Assembly (NCBI GenBank): GCA_019671005.1
Contig: CM033745.1
Location: 36,625,834 to 36,689,833, forward strand
DNA: 64,000 nucleotides
From: Hibiscus mutabilis
Lineage: Eukaryota; Streptophyta; Magnoliopsida; Malvales; Malvaceae
Direction: 5' to 3'
Shown in pieces: positions 23,040 to 35,899 of the stretch. Made by a program: the position numbers and the translations under genes. The notes beneath the pieces are model-generated. The model saw nothing but the letters and a program-made list of their open reading frames with translations, made no database searches and was not told the DNA's origin. Position 1 is the stretch's first letter. Every line of letters begins with the position of its first letter.

Positions 23040-24720
23040 AAGTGGACATGACACCTATGCTCGAAGAGTATGAGACCCTGATACGCTAACCCAGAATTCA
23101 AAGTGATAAGATTTGCACAAGACCCAACAACAACTCTAGTTTTAAGAAGAAATTGAGATTGATCACGGGTAAGAGCGAAGAATGGTTTAATGGGAAGCTA
23201 GCTAACAGCGATAGTACTGATCTGAATGAGGACAAACAGTGCATAAATTGGAAAGTTCTTAGGGAATTGATACTAACAAGCGACGAACTGACCAAGATGA
23301 GGAGCTTATACGCCTTGTGCATATATGGGATGGTATTATTTCCAAGAACTCTACAGCTTATTGATCCATCAACATTAGGGTTGTTAGAACGACTGGAAAA
23401 ATGTCTAAATTTGGTACCCGCAATCTTAGCTGAGACTTACAGATCGTTGACCGCATGTAAGAAGTCATGAGACAAAAGGTTCTAGGGCTGTGCATAGTTG
23501 CTAGAAATCTAGTTCAGAGGACATTGCTAATTGCCCAAAAGAAAAGAAGAAAAAAGAGCAATGAAAAGAATACTTCAAAGACATGAAAGATATTGATGTC
23601 GTATAGAGGGCCCCGTGGCTGCATAGGGGAACAACTTGTCTGTATCGATGTGAAGTCAGAGAATGGGTCCCACTACTAGGAATTTGGGGAGGAACAACTT
23701 ATTGCCCTTTATTGGTGTCGAGACAATTCGCCTCAAGGTAGTTCTTTCCGACTACTACAGGCATGGCACAATTCGAATATGCACATAAGACAAACGATTA
23801 CAAGGAGAAGGCAAGTCAAACAGCAAAAGCATGGGAAACGCCAAGAAGGGTGAACCCTTATCAGGAGTTGGAAGTTATGCCAGGATTTGTAGAATATAAG
23901 GCTTAGAGGAATATTGATAACATACTCCAAAGAAGTCAATGAGACACTGGCCCATCTAATGAACCTGCTAGGATACGTCATCAGCATTGGAGAAGTTAAA
24001 GCATGATCGAGAATTGGATTTGAAGGGGTATGAGAAAAGAATCAATGATCTCACAAATGAGTTGACCATGATGAAGTTACAAGTTAATGATCATGAAGGA
24101 AGATAAAAGGATCTCATAGAATAGAACATGAAAATAAGTCAAGACTTAAAGGACTTATAGAAAATTCACGCTTGGTGTAAAATAAAGCAAAAGGAAGAAA
24201 CAAGCAAGATGATTAAGGACCTGTCTGAATAGCTAAATGAAATGACAATGGGAAAAAATAATTACAAGAAGATGTATGAGAAAAAGGCCCGAGAATTGAA
24301 AGAATCAAGCAACAAAGACAAGGAGAAGTTAGAAGAAAAACAAACCTAGAATTTTGAGCTAATGACTCAAGTGTCACAATTGGAACAAATGATTACAATG
24401 TGCCACAACGAAGACAAAGTTAAGATGGAGCAAGAGAATAAAGGACTGAAGAAGAGGGTGGTAGAGTTGGAAAGTGTGGTACAAGGCTTGAGAGATCATC
24501 TTACGGGTTATGAATGAGCATTGCACTAGGGAGATAAGTCACTGAAGGGCAAACTTGAAGCAGCTGAGTACACAATCCATAAACAAAGTCATGAGATGAT
24601 TAGCTTCAAGAACCAGGTAGAAGGGGTCACCCAATATGTGTGGATCTTGTCTGATGAAGCCATGGGCTTGTTACGATGCCCCGACATCAACATCGACATT
24701 GAAGACTAGTTCCCTAAAGA
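23040..24720 (+). pseudogene. B: upstream ORF, DUF7745-type domain plus coiled coil
   Basis: Decayed plus-strand reading frame. The N-terminal part (from about 23044) has MLEEYETLIR, EEWFNGKLA, INWKVLRELILTSDEL, MRSLYALCIYGMVLFPRTLQ and VPAILAETYRSL, which fits the DUF7745 family found in plant Tat-type retroelements. After a frameshifted middle, about 24000-24600 is rich in Lys, Glu and Leu heptads (LNEMTMGKNNYKKMYEKKAR, KKRVVELESVVQGL), a coiled coil. The end near 24709 is PDINIDIED. Function is unknown. At least 15 stops are present, and the first part of the domain is missing where the LTR/PBS deletion ends. Element C carries the same ORF. Confidence 0.7.
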
Positions 24721-24895
24721 CTAATTGTTTTCTGTAGAAGAAGTTAAGACTAACTGTTTTCTGTAGAAGAAGTTATCTTTTCTTTGTACTTGGACCTTTT
24801 AGCTAATGAATGTTTCCTAAAGACTAGTTCCTGAATTCGATACTTTTTCATTCATGCATTTACACAGTGCATTTCATTTTGCAAGATTTAAAAAG
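24721..24895 (+). other. B: spacer after upstream ORF
   Basis: Non-coding remainder of B up to the insertion of C. It contains a short duplication (GAAGAAGTTAAGACTAACTG-like words at 24736-24770). Confidence 0.5.
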
Positions 24896-27800
24896 TTTTA
24901 ACGACCTCCTTTTAAAAACAATATAATTTAATAATGTTTTGACAATGTTTGATGCTACGAATTTATCCCCGAAATCGTCTCTTTGAAATATTGTTTTAAA
25001 AATAGGGATTCATTTTTGAAAATCGATAAATACTTGGAAAAACTTGGAGTCGCCACCGGCCACTTGGATAAGGTAGGTCGGGCACCAAAGAAAACCAGAG
25101 ATTCATTATGAAAGGGTCGGGAGTTGGTTACGTATGGGGAAGGATTAGCACCCCCATCACGCCCGGACATCGGTACCATAATATTTGTTGCCCTTGAAAT
25201 TGATGGAATTTGTTGAAATTTGAATAAACTTTAACTTGGCGTTCTTAATTGAAAATTGACCTTAATTGCATGGGCTTTCTCGAATTGATGGATTTGAATT
25301 AATTAGACATTTAATTACTAAGGATGACGATACACCGGACCATAGACTAAACCGTCATCATATAAGACTAACTGTCGTGTTAGTTTATGGTTCAGATCTC
25401 GTACGTCACCTTTATGCATGGTGCAAGCAGTTATAATATGATGAAATGGTTTTGCTTATTTTAATTATTATTTACCCCGGAACGGTAATGATTAATCCAA
25501 GTATTTGGTCAACATCCATTGAGGTAAGACTATTACGACACGAATATCAGGATTAATTAATACCCTTCTTTGTGATTTAAGTTAATTAATATGAAATCGG
25601 AACATTAAAAGTCACATGAATAACAATTAAAGGATGGCAAACAAAGGCACAAAGGGAAACACAAAAGGCCCAACCCAAGACCTAACCTATGAAGGCCCAA
25701 GTTATTAGAAATTCAAATAGTGATCTAATTATTAGCTAGATGAATCTAATATTAGCCATAAATTGATTAATTAGCCCTAAAAGACTAAAGCCCTAATAAA
25801 TTATGATGATTAATTTTGCAATTTAATGTCAATCTAAATTTTGAAATTAATTTTATCATAGGAGTAATTAAGGAATGTTCGATTAATTTATTAAATTTAA
25901 CACTTACCCGAATGAACCAAGGGCAAATTTAAATCCACTAAATTAATTTGAACCCTAATCTAACTAAGGCTCTAAAGAGACTAATCCTAAATTAATCTAA
26001 TTAATTTAAAATTGTGCCCCTATGAGATGGGCACACGACTTAAATTAATTAAATTAATCTCTAAACTAATATAAAGCCTAGCCTAATAAGCCTAAAACCC
26101 CAAAAGGCCTAAACACACAAAAATTCCTAAACCACTAAACTAGGCCGAAGAACCTAAAGCCCAAACCAACAAAACTAAGCCTACAATAAAACGTAACCAA
26201 GCCCAAACTATTTAAACAAGGCCCAAACTAAAAGCCCAAGCCCACAAACACAAAAAGGCTATATATCTTAAAAATATATATTATACTCCTTTTTAAAAAA
26301 CACATACCACATAATATTTTATAATCATATAAAAACACAAAATACTTTACTTTATCTTTTAAAACTATCCTTTTTTGGTATATATAAAACGACACGAATT
26401 ACTATACAAGTCTAAACACATTATGTAGGTGAGAAAAAAAAGGTATATTGTGAATTATAATATAAAAGCTATATATATTTTACAAAATACATATTGTATA
26501 TAGAAAAAGATATATACATATACATATCTTGAACAAACTTTCTATAAAAATTATATATTACATACATCTTGAACAAACCATGCATTACTCTTTTTAACTA
26601 GGAAAATATATATCCTACCATATCACAAACAACACATAAAAACTATGTTCTAAAAGCAACCATTCAACATGAACAAATCAACCAAACAATAAAGGATTTA
26701 AACATAAATAAAACAGTAAGATTATGAACAAAATAAACAAGAAGTAAAATGCATGAGAATGAGATTTAACTCCTGGAAACGGGACCAAACTGCGAAGAAA
26801 CAAAACAAATGGGCAAAATTAAAAGGAAAATAGGACATAATTGTAACAATTTTGAAAACTAAAGGGACCTAGGACGTGATTATAAAAGACGAAATGGCTG
26901 CTAGGGTGAATTCAATGGGGCGAAGGGACCAAAGTAGATATTTCAAAAGGCGAAATGGCTTATATAACACAATTAAACTGGAGGGACCGGTAGGGTAATT
27001 TACCCATGCGGAAACCCTCTGAGCGTAATTAGAACGGGGTGGAGGGATTCATAATGTAATTTTGCCAATTTTAAATGGGGGATCGAGTATATAATATAAA
27101 CTAAACAGAAAAATTTCCCATTTTGTTATAAACCAGAACTCCCTCACTCTCAACTCCCCTATTATTTTATTCCCAGAACGGGGATGAACACCGTTGTGGT
27201 GTTCATCCCCAAACCTAGAAACCACCATGCCCCCCAGAAACCGATGACCGGCCACCGCGGACCACCGCTCCAGCCGTCGCTGGCTAGCGCTGAAAACCTA
27301 AAAAAAACCCTTTTCGAACCCCTTTTTATTTTGAAATCAGATCCGGGCTTAGATTTAGGAAAACCCGCAGAAAATCGCATTTGTTTTGAAAACTAGAGAC
27401 CCAAAATCCTCTCCACTCATCTCTCCTCTGATTCACCATACGCGGTCCTAGAGGGTTCGGTAGGCTTGTCATTGGTACGGGAAGGACACAGATGATCAGG
27501 GAGACCAACCGAAGCAAGGTAAACCTAACTCTACCCCTTTTATTTTTTATTTCTATTTGTATGAGTTTGAGTTGATATATGATAATGCCAAACAAATAAA
27601 AGGAAGAAGATGGGGGTTTACCTCCAAGATATGAGGTTTCTGCCTTTTTTTCAATTGTCCGAAATGTTTTCAATTGTCTTAGAGCTAAGGCTTTATACAC
27701 TGATATTACATGTAAATGAAAATAGGAAAATAGGAACCTAATATTCCTATTGGTTGCCTCTGGTTTTTCTAATCCTTTGATATTGCTTTTGATTTTATGC

Positions 27801-28854
27801 CGATTATTGTCTCTCTGATCTTTTTGATCTTGTTTCTTGCCCGTGAGCCGTGAGTTTGACTATGGAGGAGAGAAGTCAGATGGCGGACGACATTGTCCTT
27901 CTTATCTCCTAGAGCATCGTGGCAGCTTGAGAAGGGGAAGGGACCAAAGTGAGAACGTGCTTGGGGAACAAGGCACTCCGGTGGCTGTTGGATCTGCCAG
28001 CGTGGAGATAAAATTAGTAGCTCAAACATCGTGCGTGGGGCCAAATGGGAGACGAAGCGATTGACGCGTGAGTGAGAAGTCGAGGGGTCGTCCATGAGTT
28101 CCACGCGCATATGGGATATCCAAGAGGTCGCGCGTATGAAGCGTGGAGTCTCTAGAACGTTCTCTGTGTGGATCTCATCCGTTCGATCATAATCACGTAT
28201 ACGATGACCCAAGATTGGTTGCGCAGAGATAAAGGGATAATTAGGGTTTCTGTTATGTTTTTGATTATTTAGGGCTTACTTATTTTGGGTCATACGGGCC
28301 ATTATTGTACATAAATATATATTTTTTAGGCTTATTAATAAATGTAAATGGACTATTAATATATATAATATATTGGGCTTTATTTATTACTATATAAATA
28401 TTGGACTTTTATAGTTTATAGTTTTTTTTGTTTTAGTTAATAATAGTAATAATAATAATAATGGCATGACAAAGATAATATAATAGCAATGATAATATGA
28501 TAACAATGTCTATATAGACAATTTAGTAACGATAATAATAGTACGGATGATAACATAATAGTAGTAATAGCTAATGTCAAATATAATAATTATACTAATT
28601 AATGAATAATAATGTTTAAGGTTTTTCTTCTCTTTTTTTCCGAATGGATAGTAATAATACTATATAATACATAACACTTAATACTTAGGGGTTTTCAAAT
28701 AGATGATAGCATAACAATAAAAGTATTATATACGCGTACTATATAATTGTAAAAAATGAATAATCTTTTTGTTGTTTCTTTGTTTTAATAGTAAAGCCCT
28801 TATTTACAAAAAGTGTAAAAACGAGTTACCACCCGGATAAAATTAGTGATTGCA
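24896..28854 (-). mobile_element. C: 3' LTR (about 4 kb)
   Basis: The minus strand starts TGCAATCACTAATTTTATCC at 28854 next to the polypurine tract. Its inner end near 24896 matches the 5' LTR remnant at 40804-41002. The end has decayed from TGTAGC to a TTTTAAC-like form, so the boundary is good to a few bases. It contains the shared Tat blocks GGGGTGCTAATCCTTCCCCA (minus, about 25130-25149) and GGCCGGTGGCGACTCC (minus, 25046-25061), a TAA/TAG-rich stretch (28440-28600), and an AATAAA on the minus strand near 27165. Open frames inside (for example 27769-28212) match nothing I recognise. Confidence 0.75.
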
Positions 28855-28874
28855 GCTGCCCCATTTGCTTATCC
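28855..28874 (-). promoter_or_regulatory. Polypurine tract of C
   Basis: The minus strand reads GGATAAGCAAATGGGGCAGC, then the LTR start TG. It is nearly the same tract as in A and B. Confidence 0.7.
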
Positions 28875-28929
28875 TTGTGGAATAAGAATAAAGCAAAGAC
28901 CATAAGCACTAATTTTATCTGACTTCCCT

Positions 28930-29400
28930 GTCGGACGATTTGCTCTTCCGAAATGGCAACGAACAAATCCAATTAGCTTGCTTTCTCAAGAAAACAAATT
29001 GGGTAGCGCTGGCATGTCCTTCTGAAGCGGCAACGAACATACCATATATACGACTCATTCCTCCGAAGCCCCTTACGAACAAATCCAAATAGCTTACTTT
29101 CCCAAAGCGGCGAAAACAAGTGTGATGTCGACATGTTCCTCCTAAACGGCAATAGACTGGCCGACTATCCTTGAAATGACTCATTCCTCTGAAATGGCAA
29201 TGAATGAATCCCAATAACGTGCTTTCCTGAAACGGCAAAAACAACTAGGTGATGCTGACATGTCCTTTCGAAACAACAGTGAACAAGTCAAACTTATTTC
29301 CCTAAGCAGTAGAAACAAAATCGGACAAATACATCATGAACATATGGTGTAGACGTGTTCTTCCAAAGCAGCAGTGAACTGAAAGCAAATCTCCAAATAC
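28930..29400 (-). repeat. Higher-order tandem repeat in 3' UTR of C
   Basis: A short word of about 19 bases, on the plus strand CCGAAGCGGCAACGAAC, recurs eight or nine times within roughly 3.5 copies of a longer unit of about 125-130 bases that also contains CATGTCCTTC and GACTCATTCCTC. It lies just upstream of the polypurine tract, the same place as the arrays of A and B, but the repeat sequence is unrelated to theirs. Confidence 0.75.
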
Positions 29401-30653
29401 AGGTCTTGTTCCTCTTGGGTCTGAGGATAGGTTTCTTTTCATGTCTCCTAGTTCTGAAATCCTTGGGTGATGGTTTTGAAATTCTTTGCTTGAAAATTTC
29501 TTCTTAGGTTTTTGCTTTGCTTTACTCCCTTTCTCATGGAGTATATGATCTATCCTTTCAATATGTAAAAGATGAATGATTATGAAGGAATGAGTTAGCA
29601 TGCTCCTAACTTAGGGGTGTCTAACTAGGTATGGTGCATGAGAGAAGTTAGTTTTCTTATACACTTTCTCTTCTTGGTTCTTCAAGTTTAATCTTCTCTT
29701 GTTCTTTTCTTCTCTTTGGTGATGGCGAAGCCCAATCTCTTACCCGGGTTCACCCATTATGCCCCTCTTTTCTCGAGTCCCTGATCTTTTTGATCTTAAG
29801 CGCCTTTTTAGGTTTTCACTTTGGAAATGCTTTTTTTCTCCTTTTCTTTTTCCCTTTCCTTTTGTTCTCTTTTTTCTTTATTTTCCTTTTTTCTTCTTTT
29901 CTTCCTTTATTTTCTTTTCTTTTTTGTTTTTTGTTGTTTTCTTTTTTTCTCTACTTTCTTTCGAATGCCCCTATGGTTTTTCGCCTTTCACTCTTTGGGT
30001 TTTAACATGAGCAACATTCAAAGCCTTGTCTCGGTGGACCTTGTCGACTTCGCCTCCAATGATCTTTTGCCTTATCTTTGGCAGGCTCTTCTCTTATATG
30101 GGAACACCCCCTGCACTTTATAGATTAAATCACAGTAATGCCGAGAAATCCTTTGTTTTTCTCAATCTATGTTAATCTATCCGCATGATGTTTGTGAAAT
30201 AGACAATAGATATTAGAATAAACCTTTATTAATACTAAAAGGAATATTAGCACAATTTTGACAAGTATGGGAAACATGAAAGAATTGAAAGAGATATAGA
30301 TGGCATCAACTGTATGAATGACGAGAACCCATCGACCTTGGTAGATTCCTTCCTGGCCACGCTTGGTTGTTATTCATGATGATTTAAGAGCCGAAGCATA
30401 GTCTTTCATCTGGACCCAGGCCTCTCAAACGGATGCCAAAAGTCTTAGCCTATCTAAACCTCCCTTTTCGGGTTTTCAATTCAGAACCTCATTTGGTGTT
30501 AAGGTGCTCATATTAGGGTTTTCACCTTAAACCCTTCTTTTTTTTCTTTTTTCTTTTTCTTCTTTTTCTTTTTTTTATTTTTTTTGTTTTATTTTCTTTT
30601 TCCTTTTCCTTTTTTCTTTTTCTTCTTTTTTCTTTTTTTCTTCTCCTTACTTC
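29401..30653 (-). other. C: purine-rich 3' untranslated region
   Basis: Coding-strand purine tracts (plus strand pyrimidine) occupy 29820-29960 and 30535-30652. Between and beside them are boxes with the pattern GTGAAAACC-GAAAAGGCGC on the minus strand (29791-29820, 30457-30480, 30505-30525). The same box type recurs in B. Phe-rich open frames on the plus strand are artefacts of the TTC/TTT composition. No gene is supported. Confidence 0.55.
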
Positions 30654-31960
30654 TTATACATAAGGCTCTTCCCAGTTTGGAATCCATTTTTCTCGAAAAT
30701 CTCTTTGATTTAATAGGATCCTCTTAAGCATCAGATCCCCTATCCGAAACTCTTTTGGGTGAACCTTCTTGTTATAAGCTCGCATCATTCTTTTCTGATA
30801 CATTTGGTTGTGACAGATGGCCCTCAACCTTTTTTCTTCAATAAGGTTCAACTGATCAATCCTGGCCTGCATCCATTCGGCTTTGTTCAACTTTACCTCA
30901 TTCAAAATTCGAAGTGAGGGGATCTCTACCTTGATGGGTAATACCGCCTCTGTGTCGTATACGAAAGAATATGGCATTTCCTCAATAGAAGTTCTTATAG
31001 AGGTTCAATAGGCAAGTAGGGCAAAGGGTAGCCTTTTGTGCCAGTCCCTGAAAGTCTACGCGGTTTTGGCTATGATCTTTTTGATATTCTTATTTGCTGC
31101 TTCTACTACTCCATTCATCTTGGGGCGATATGTGGTAGAATTATGATGCATAATTCTGAACTGTTTGCATATTTCGGTCATCATTTTATTATTCAAGTTG
31201 GAAGCATTATCGGTGACAATTCTTTTGGGCAGACCAAAGCGACATATAATTTATTTCTTTAGGAACTTGCAAACTGCCGCTTTTGTGATACTGGCATATG
31301 AGGCGGTTTTTACCCACTTGGTGAAGCAATCTATGGCTACTAATATGAAGCGATTCCCGTTGGAAGCCTTCGGGTGTATTTGACCGATGACATCCATGCC
31401 CCAAGTAGTGAAAGGCCACGGGGAATTCATAGTGTGGAGTGGAACTGGCGGGGAGTGTATCTTATCGGCATATATCTGACATTTGTGGCACTTCTTGGAA
31501 TAGCTAATGCAATCTCCCTCCATGGTTGACCAGAAGTATCCATATCTCATGATCTTCCTAGCCATTGAGAATCCACTAGCGTGGGTTCCACACAATGCTC
31601 CGTGGACTTTGACTAAAATGGCTTCAGCTTCCCGAGTGTCGACGCATCTTAACAGCACCTGATTTTTGCTTCTTTTGTACAAAATCTCCCCATCAAGGAC
31701 ATACCCCGATGCTAGCCTTCGAATAGTTCTTTTATCATTATCGTCAACCCCTTTTGGGTAAGCCTGAAACTTGAGGTATTGGAGGATATCATCGTACCAT
31801 GGATTACCATCTTTCTCCTTCTCCAGACTATAACAATGAGCAAGTACCTCAAAATTCCGCATTTCAATTGACTTTATCTCAGCCTCCGAGTTCAACTCGA
31901 AAATGGCAACCAATGTTGCCAGGGCATCGGCCATCTGATTATCCTCTCTTGACAAGTAGG
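30654..31960 (-). pseudogene. C: integrase
   Basis: Minus strand. The zinc-binding part HGALCGTHASGFSMARKIMR ... CHKCQIYADKIH is intact. The catalytic core begins TTWGMDVIGQIHPKASNGNR with its first Asp, runs to AVCKFLKK, then is frameshifted and stopped between 31250 and 30980. The C-terminal part (30977-30654) has MPYSFVYDTEAVLPIKVEIP, SLRILNEVKLNKAEW and IGDLMLKRILLNQRDF, ending WEEPYV. The usual last segment after this is missing where the purine tract starts. It follows the second RNase H directly. Confidence 0.8.
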
Positions 31961-32350
31961 CAAAACTAATTCCTTCAAAATTCTTGACCAACTCTTGGAT
32001 TAGTTCGTAGTACTTGACCAATTTCGGATCTCTAGTCTCCCACTCATTCCGAAGCTAGTAAATCACCAAGGACGAATCCTCAAAAACTTGAAGTATTCTG
32101 ACTTTCCTTTCTATGGCTGCATGAAGTCCCATGACGTAAGCCTCATATTTGGATATGTTGTTGATGCAGAAGAATTCCAGCCTACTAGCAAAGGGGTAGT
32201 GGACCTTACCAGGATAAATTAATATTGTGCCTATTCCGTGACCTAATGCGTTAGATGCTCCGTCAAAATAAAGCTTCCAAGCTTTTCCTTCGGCAATGGG
32301 CTCCTCCTCGAGCACAGTACTAATCAAATCTTCGTCTGGGAAGTTAAAGT
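31961..32350 (-). pseudogene. C: second (archaeal-type) RNase H
   Basis: Minus strand: KAWKLYFDGASNALGHGIGT (first Asp in FDGAS), ASRLEFFCINNISKYEAYVM (Glu in YEA), RKVRILQVFEDSSLVIY (Asp in EDS), then across a stop EWETRDPKLVKYYELIQELV and SREDNQMADALATL. The second RNase H after the ordinary one is the defining mark of Tat-lineage gypsy elements. One stop breaks it near 32055. Confidence 0.8.
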
Positions 32351-33730
32351 CACACGGCTCATAATCGTCTGCAGCGTGACTTGCCAAAAGATCTGCCACT
32401 ACACTCTCTTTTACCGCTTTTTGGCTCACGTAAACAATATTGAATTCTGATAGCAGCATTTGCCAGCGAGCAATTTTCCCAATAAGCGCTGGTGCCTCCA
32501 TAAAAAATTTTAATAGATCCAATCGGGAGATTAAGTAGGTGGTGTGATACAGCATATATTGCCTGAGTCGCTTTGTAGCCCACACCAAGGCACAACACAA
32601 TTTTTGAATCAAGGGGTACCGTGTTTCACACTCGGTGAACTTCTTGCTTAAGTAATAAATTACCCTTTCTTTCTTGCCAGAGTCGTCGCGTTGACCTAAT
32701 ACGTAACCTATCGAACTTTCAAACACGGTAAGATACAGGATTAAAAGCCTATCTGGTACATGTGCTACCAAAATCGGAGCGCTGGTCAAATACTTCTTAA
32801 TTTTTCTTAACGCTTCTTGACAATCTTCGTTCCAGGTTCCTGAGTTATTCTTTTGGAGGAGTCTAAAGACGGGATCACATCTTTTGGTCAGCTGGGAAAT
32901 GAACTGAGAGATGTAATTCAGCCTTCCCAAAAATCCCCAAACTTTTTTTTGTGTTTGAGGTGGCAGGAGCTCCTGAATTGCTTTCACCTTATCGAGGTCG
33001 ATCTCAATATCCTTTCGGCTTACTACGAAGCCTAATAGTGTCCTGGATGTGACTGCAAAGGTACACTTGGCCGGGTTGAGCTTCAACTGGTACTTCCTTA
33101 ATCTCCAAACGAGTTTTTGCAAATTTTGAATGTGCTCCTCTTCGGTTCGCGATTTGGCTATCTTGTCATCTACCTACACCTCAATTTGCTTGTGTATCAT
33201 GTCATGAAACAAGGTCACCATGGCCCTTTGGTAAGTTGCCCTAGCGTTCTTCAATCCGAAGGGTATTACCTTGTAGCAGAACATCCTCCACATGGTCACA
33301 AAAGTGGTTTTTTCCATACCTTGGGATGCATTTTGATCTGATTGCATCCCAAAAAGCCATCCATGAACGAGAACCAATCATTTCCGGTAGTGTTGTCAAC
33401 CAACGTGTCAATGTAAGGCAAAGGGAAATTGCCTTTGGGGCTCGCTTTGTTAAGATCCCTGTAATCTAAGCACATGCAGACCTTCTCATCCTTTTTTGGT
33501 ACCGGCACTATGTTAGCTACCCACTCCGGGTATTTGGAAACCTTTAAGAATCCTGTCTCAAACTGTTTTTGCACTTCTTCTCTAACCTTTAGTAGCATGT
33601 CCTTTTTTGGTACGGGCTTGCATTCTGGCCTGATAGGGAGTTTTTGCACCACAATATCTGTGTTCAAACCAAGCATATCTTGATATGTCCATGCAAACAT
33701 ATCGTATTCTAAAAGTAATTCCAGCAACTT
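32351..33730 (-). pseudogene. C: reverse transcriptase and first RNase H
   Basis: Minus strand. Start about 33727 with LLEYDMFAWTYQDMLGLNTD, then ECKPVPKKDMLLKVREEVQK, YPEWVANIVPVPKKDEKVCM and LDYRDLNKASPKGNFPLPYI. After frameshifts come MVTLFHDMIHKQIEV, and the catalytic box reads stop-VDD (33165-33176) instead of YVDD. Thumb and RNase H follow in one long open frame (33122-32055): QLKLNPAKCTFAVTSR, VWGFLGRLNYISQFISQLTK, LILYLTVFESSIGYVLGQRD, TECETRYPLIQKLCCALVWA, VSQKAVKESVVADLLASHAA. It is inactive as written. Confidence 0.85.
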
Positions 33731-33960
33731 CTACCTAACTTCTGATGATAACGTACTGACGATTCTTACTTCTTTCTTCTTTTCATTAGTCCCTAGATTC
33801 AAGATCTCTATCTTCTCTTGGTACAGAAGGATTTGCTTTTCTTCACTTTCCAACATCTTCAACAACTCCTCGAGGACCTCATCATCCTCCCCGTTGTCGA
33901 GCATGTGGATCACTCAAAATCCACCTCGGGATTAGGTTTCGAATCATTTATACAGTTTAC
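33731..33960 (-). pseudogene. C: linker before RT
   Basis: Minus strand with MLDNGEDDEVLEELLKMLES and EEKQILLYQEKIEILNLGTN, the acidic linker known before RT in Tat elements, ending IVSTLSSEVR then a stop. It follows a T-rich spacer. Confidence 0.65.
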
Positions 33961-34190
33961 GTTAAGGGGCCTCCACAATTTTAAAAGTGTATGAATAAAT
34001 AAATAATAAATAGGTAAGTAAGTAAGTAAATGGATGATAAATGAAATGAATACTATGTTTGCCATTTGAGAAAGTGATATAGAAAAATGCTCATTTTATT
34101 GAAAGCAGATAGATAGTGACATAGTGGCCCTTTTACAAAAGATGCATGTTACTTTCGGGCCAAAAGTAACATGATGGTTATGGGCATTAC
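33961..34190 (-). other. C: intron-like spacer between protease region and RT
   Basis: After the protease-region frame stops (LPVVVSLESK, stop), the minus strand is non-coding and T-rich for about 200 bases, with repeated TTACTTAC/TTATTTAT words, and ends TTTTAAAATTGTGGAG before coding resumes as APLNVNCINDSKPNPEVDFE. Ogre/Tat elements are known to have a spliced intron between protease and RT. A plausible 3' splice AG is present; the 5' site is uncertain. Confidence 0.45.
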
Positions 34191-35808
34191 TTTGATTCGA
34201 GACTAACAACCACAGGCAGATCTTCATAGGCCCAATTGTTGAGTTCTTCACCTGAGAAACATGGGCGAATCTTGGCCAAAGGCTGGATAAACTCATCGTC
34301 CTTGTAAATCACATTCACGTCCATTCCTTCCAAAGCTTCACGGACCAATTTTTCACAGAGGTGTTTCTCTCCTTCTCGAATTGCTTCTTGGGTGTCCCGT
34401 TTAGGATTCCTAGGTCCTCCAAATTTGAAAATACCCTTGAAATCAGTATAGGTTATAGAGGCCCAAGGGATGTCCTCCCATCTAAGCCGAGCCTTCCTTT
34501 GCTCTTGTCTCTTCCTCCATTCTTATCTCTTTTGTAGAAAATTTGGCCTATAACCAAGTCCAAACCGGTCGACCTTATAGATCACACTGATGGGCCAAAA
34601 GCGTCCTTGTAGACTTTTTCCCAAACCTTTCTTTTTTCTTACCGCTCTTTCTAGGGTCTCAAATACTACCATTTTGGTGCACCTTGACAGTTTGGGGAAA
34701 AGAAACTGGCTCCCCTCAGCAACAAAGGTTGTGTTGACAAATTCCAATGGCCTGAAAGCACACTCTATCGCCTCTTCGTCGGTGTAAATATATGGTGTGT
34801 TTGAAGTCACCGGAGCGATGATGTCTTGCTTCACTGTTACCAACTTCCCCTCAATAACAAACTTTAATTTCTGGTGCAGTGAAGACGGGACGACTCCGAC
34901 CAAATGTATCCACGGCCTTTCTAGTAGACAATTGTAGGATGGCCGAATATCCATAACCAAAAAATGAACCATATATTTGGTAGGGCTGACGAGCAGGGTA
35001 CTTCTATCTTCCCGACCATATCTCGTTAGGTCCCGTCGAAGGCGCGCACTGTGTTATGACAGGGCTTCATATGTGAACTATCGATTGGTAATCGTTGTAG
35101 AGTGGCCAGCGACATGATGTTCAAGGCGGAGCTGTTGTCAATTAGCACTCCCGGTAACACATAGCCCTTACAGTGAGTGGAAATGTTCAGGGCCTTGGTG
35201 GACCCCTACCTTCTCATGGTATTTCGTCATCACTAAAAGTGATGAAATTATTGGCGGTGATATGTCCAACAATTTGATCCAACTTTTCAACCGAGATACG
35301 TTTGGGACAAAGGTCTGATTCAAGACCTTTAACAGCGCCTCGCAATGCTTTTTTGAGTTTAGCATAAGGTCCAACACCGAGATTCGAGCTGGCTACTTCC
35401 GTAGTTGATCTACGATATTATATTCACTGTGTTTCAAAATCTCAAAAACTCTTGAGCTTGGGTTTTTTTAGCTGGCTCCTTGATCCTTGAGGGCAGATCC
35501 TCTCCGAACATCTTCTCGGGTTCAACCCCGATTTCCTTGCTTTCTCTCTCTTCCTCTTCTGGTGCTTTTTGATTCTCTGGAGTATATCATTGACCACTCC
35601 TTGTGAGAAACCCTGCATCTTTTACTTCTTTGTTGTTTGGCTCCAAAGGGCCTCCCTGAACAGGCTTCGTTTCCATTCCCGCCTCCTCTTCTCCTTTTGA
35701 ATTAGAGGAGTCTAGTATCGTAATGCTTGCAGTGTAATTCCATGGAACCATCTGTGTATCTTTGAAAGGAAAAGATCTTGGGGTAGCAATTACGATCTTA
35801 GGGGTCAC
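34191..35808 (-). pseudogene. C: protease region (gag-pro C-terminal part)
   Basis: Minus strand. From 35808: TPKIVIATPRSFPFKDTQMV, KDAGFLTRSGQ, then CEALLKVLNQTFVP, a decayed middle, then VMDIRPSYNCLLERPWIHLV and PSSLHQKLKFVIEGKLVTV (34972-34523), the block after the protease active site in Tat elements. It ends near 34195 with KIRPCFSGEELNNWAYEDLP. The Asp-Ser/Thr-Gly active-site box is not readable. The same block occurs in B at 47875-48165. Confidence 0.7.
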
Positions 35809-35899
35809 CTTTGGTGCACTTGCCTCACTAGGCTGGAGACTGGGGACAAATGGTTTCTTTGCACTGTACTTGGTGTCTTGGCCCTCCGATGCACAGATT

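Noticed and set aside
27769..28212. 147-residue minus-strand frame
   Set aside because: Inside the U3/R part of the C LTR; no domain seen and the other LTR copy is missing so it cannot be tested.
29759..30123. Phe/Leu-rich frames resembling membrane proteins
   Set aside because: Plus-strand translation of TTC/TTT tracts opposite the purine-rich 3' UTR of C.
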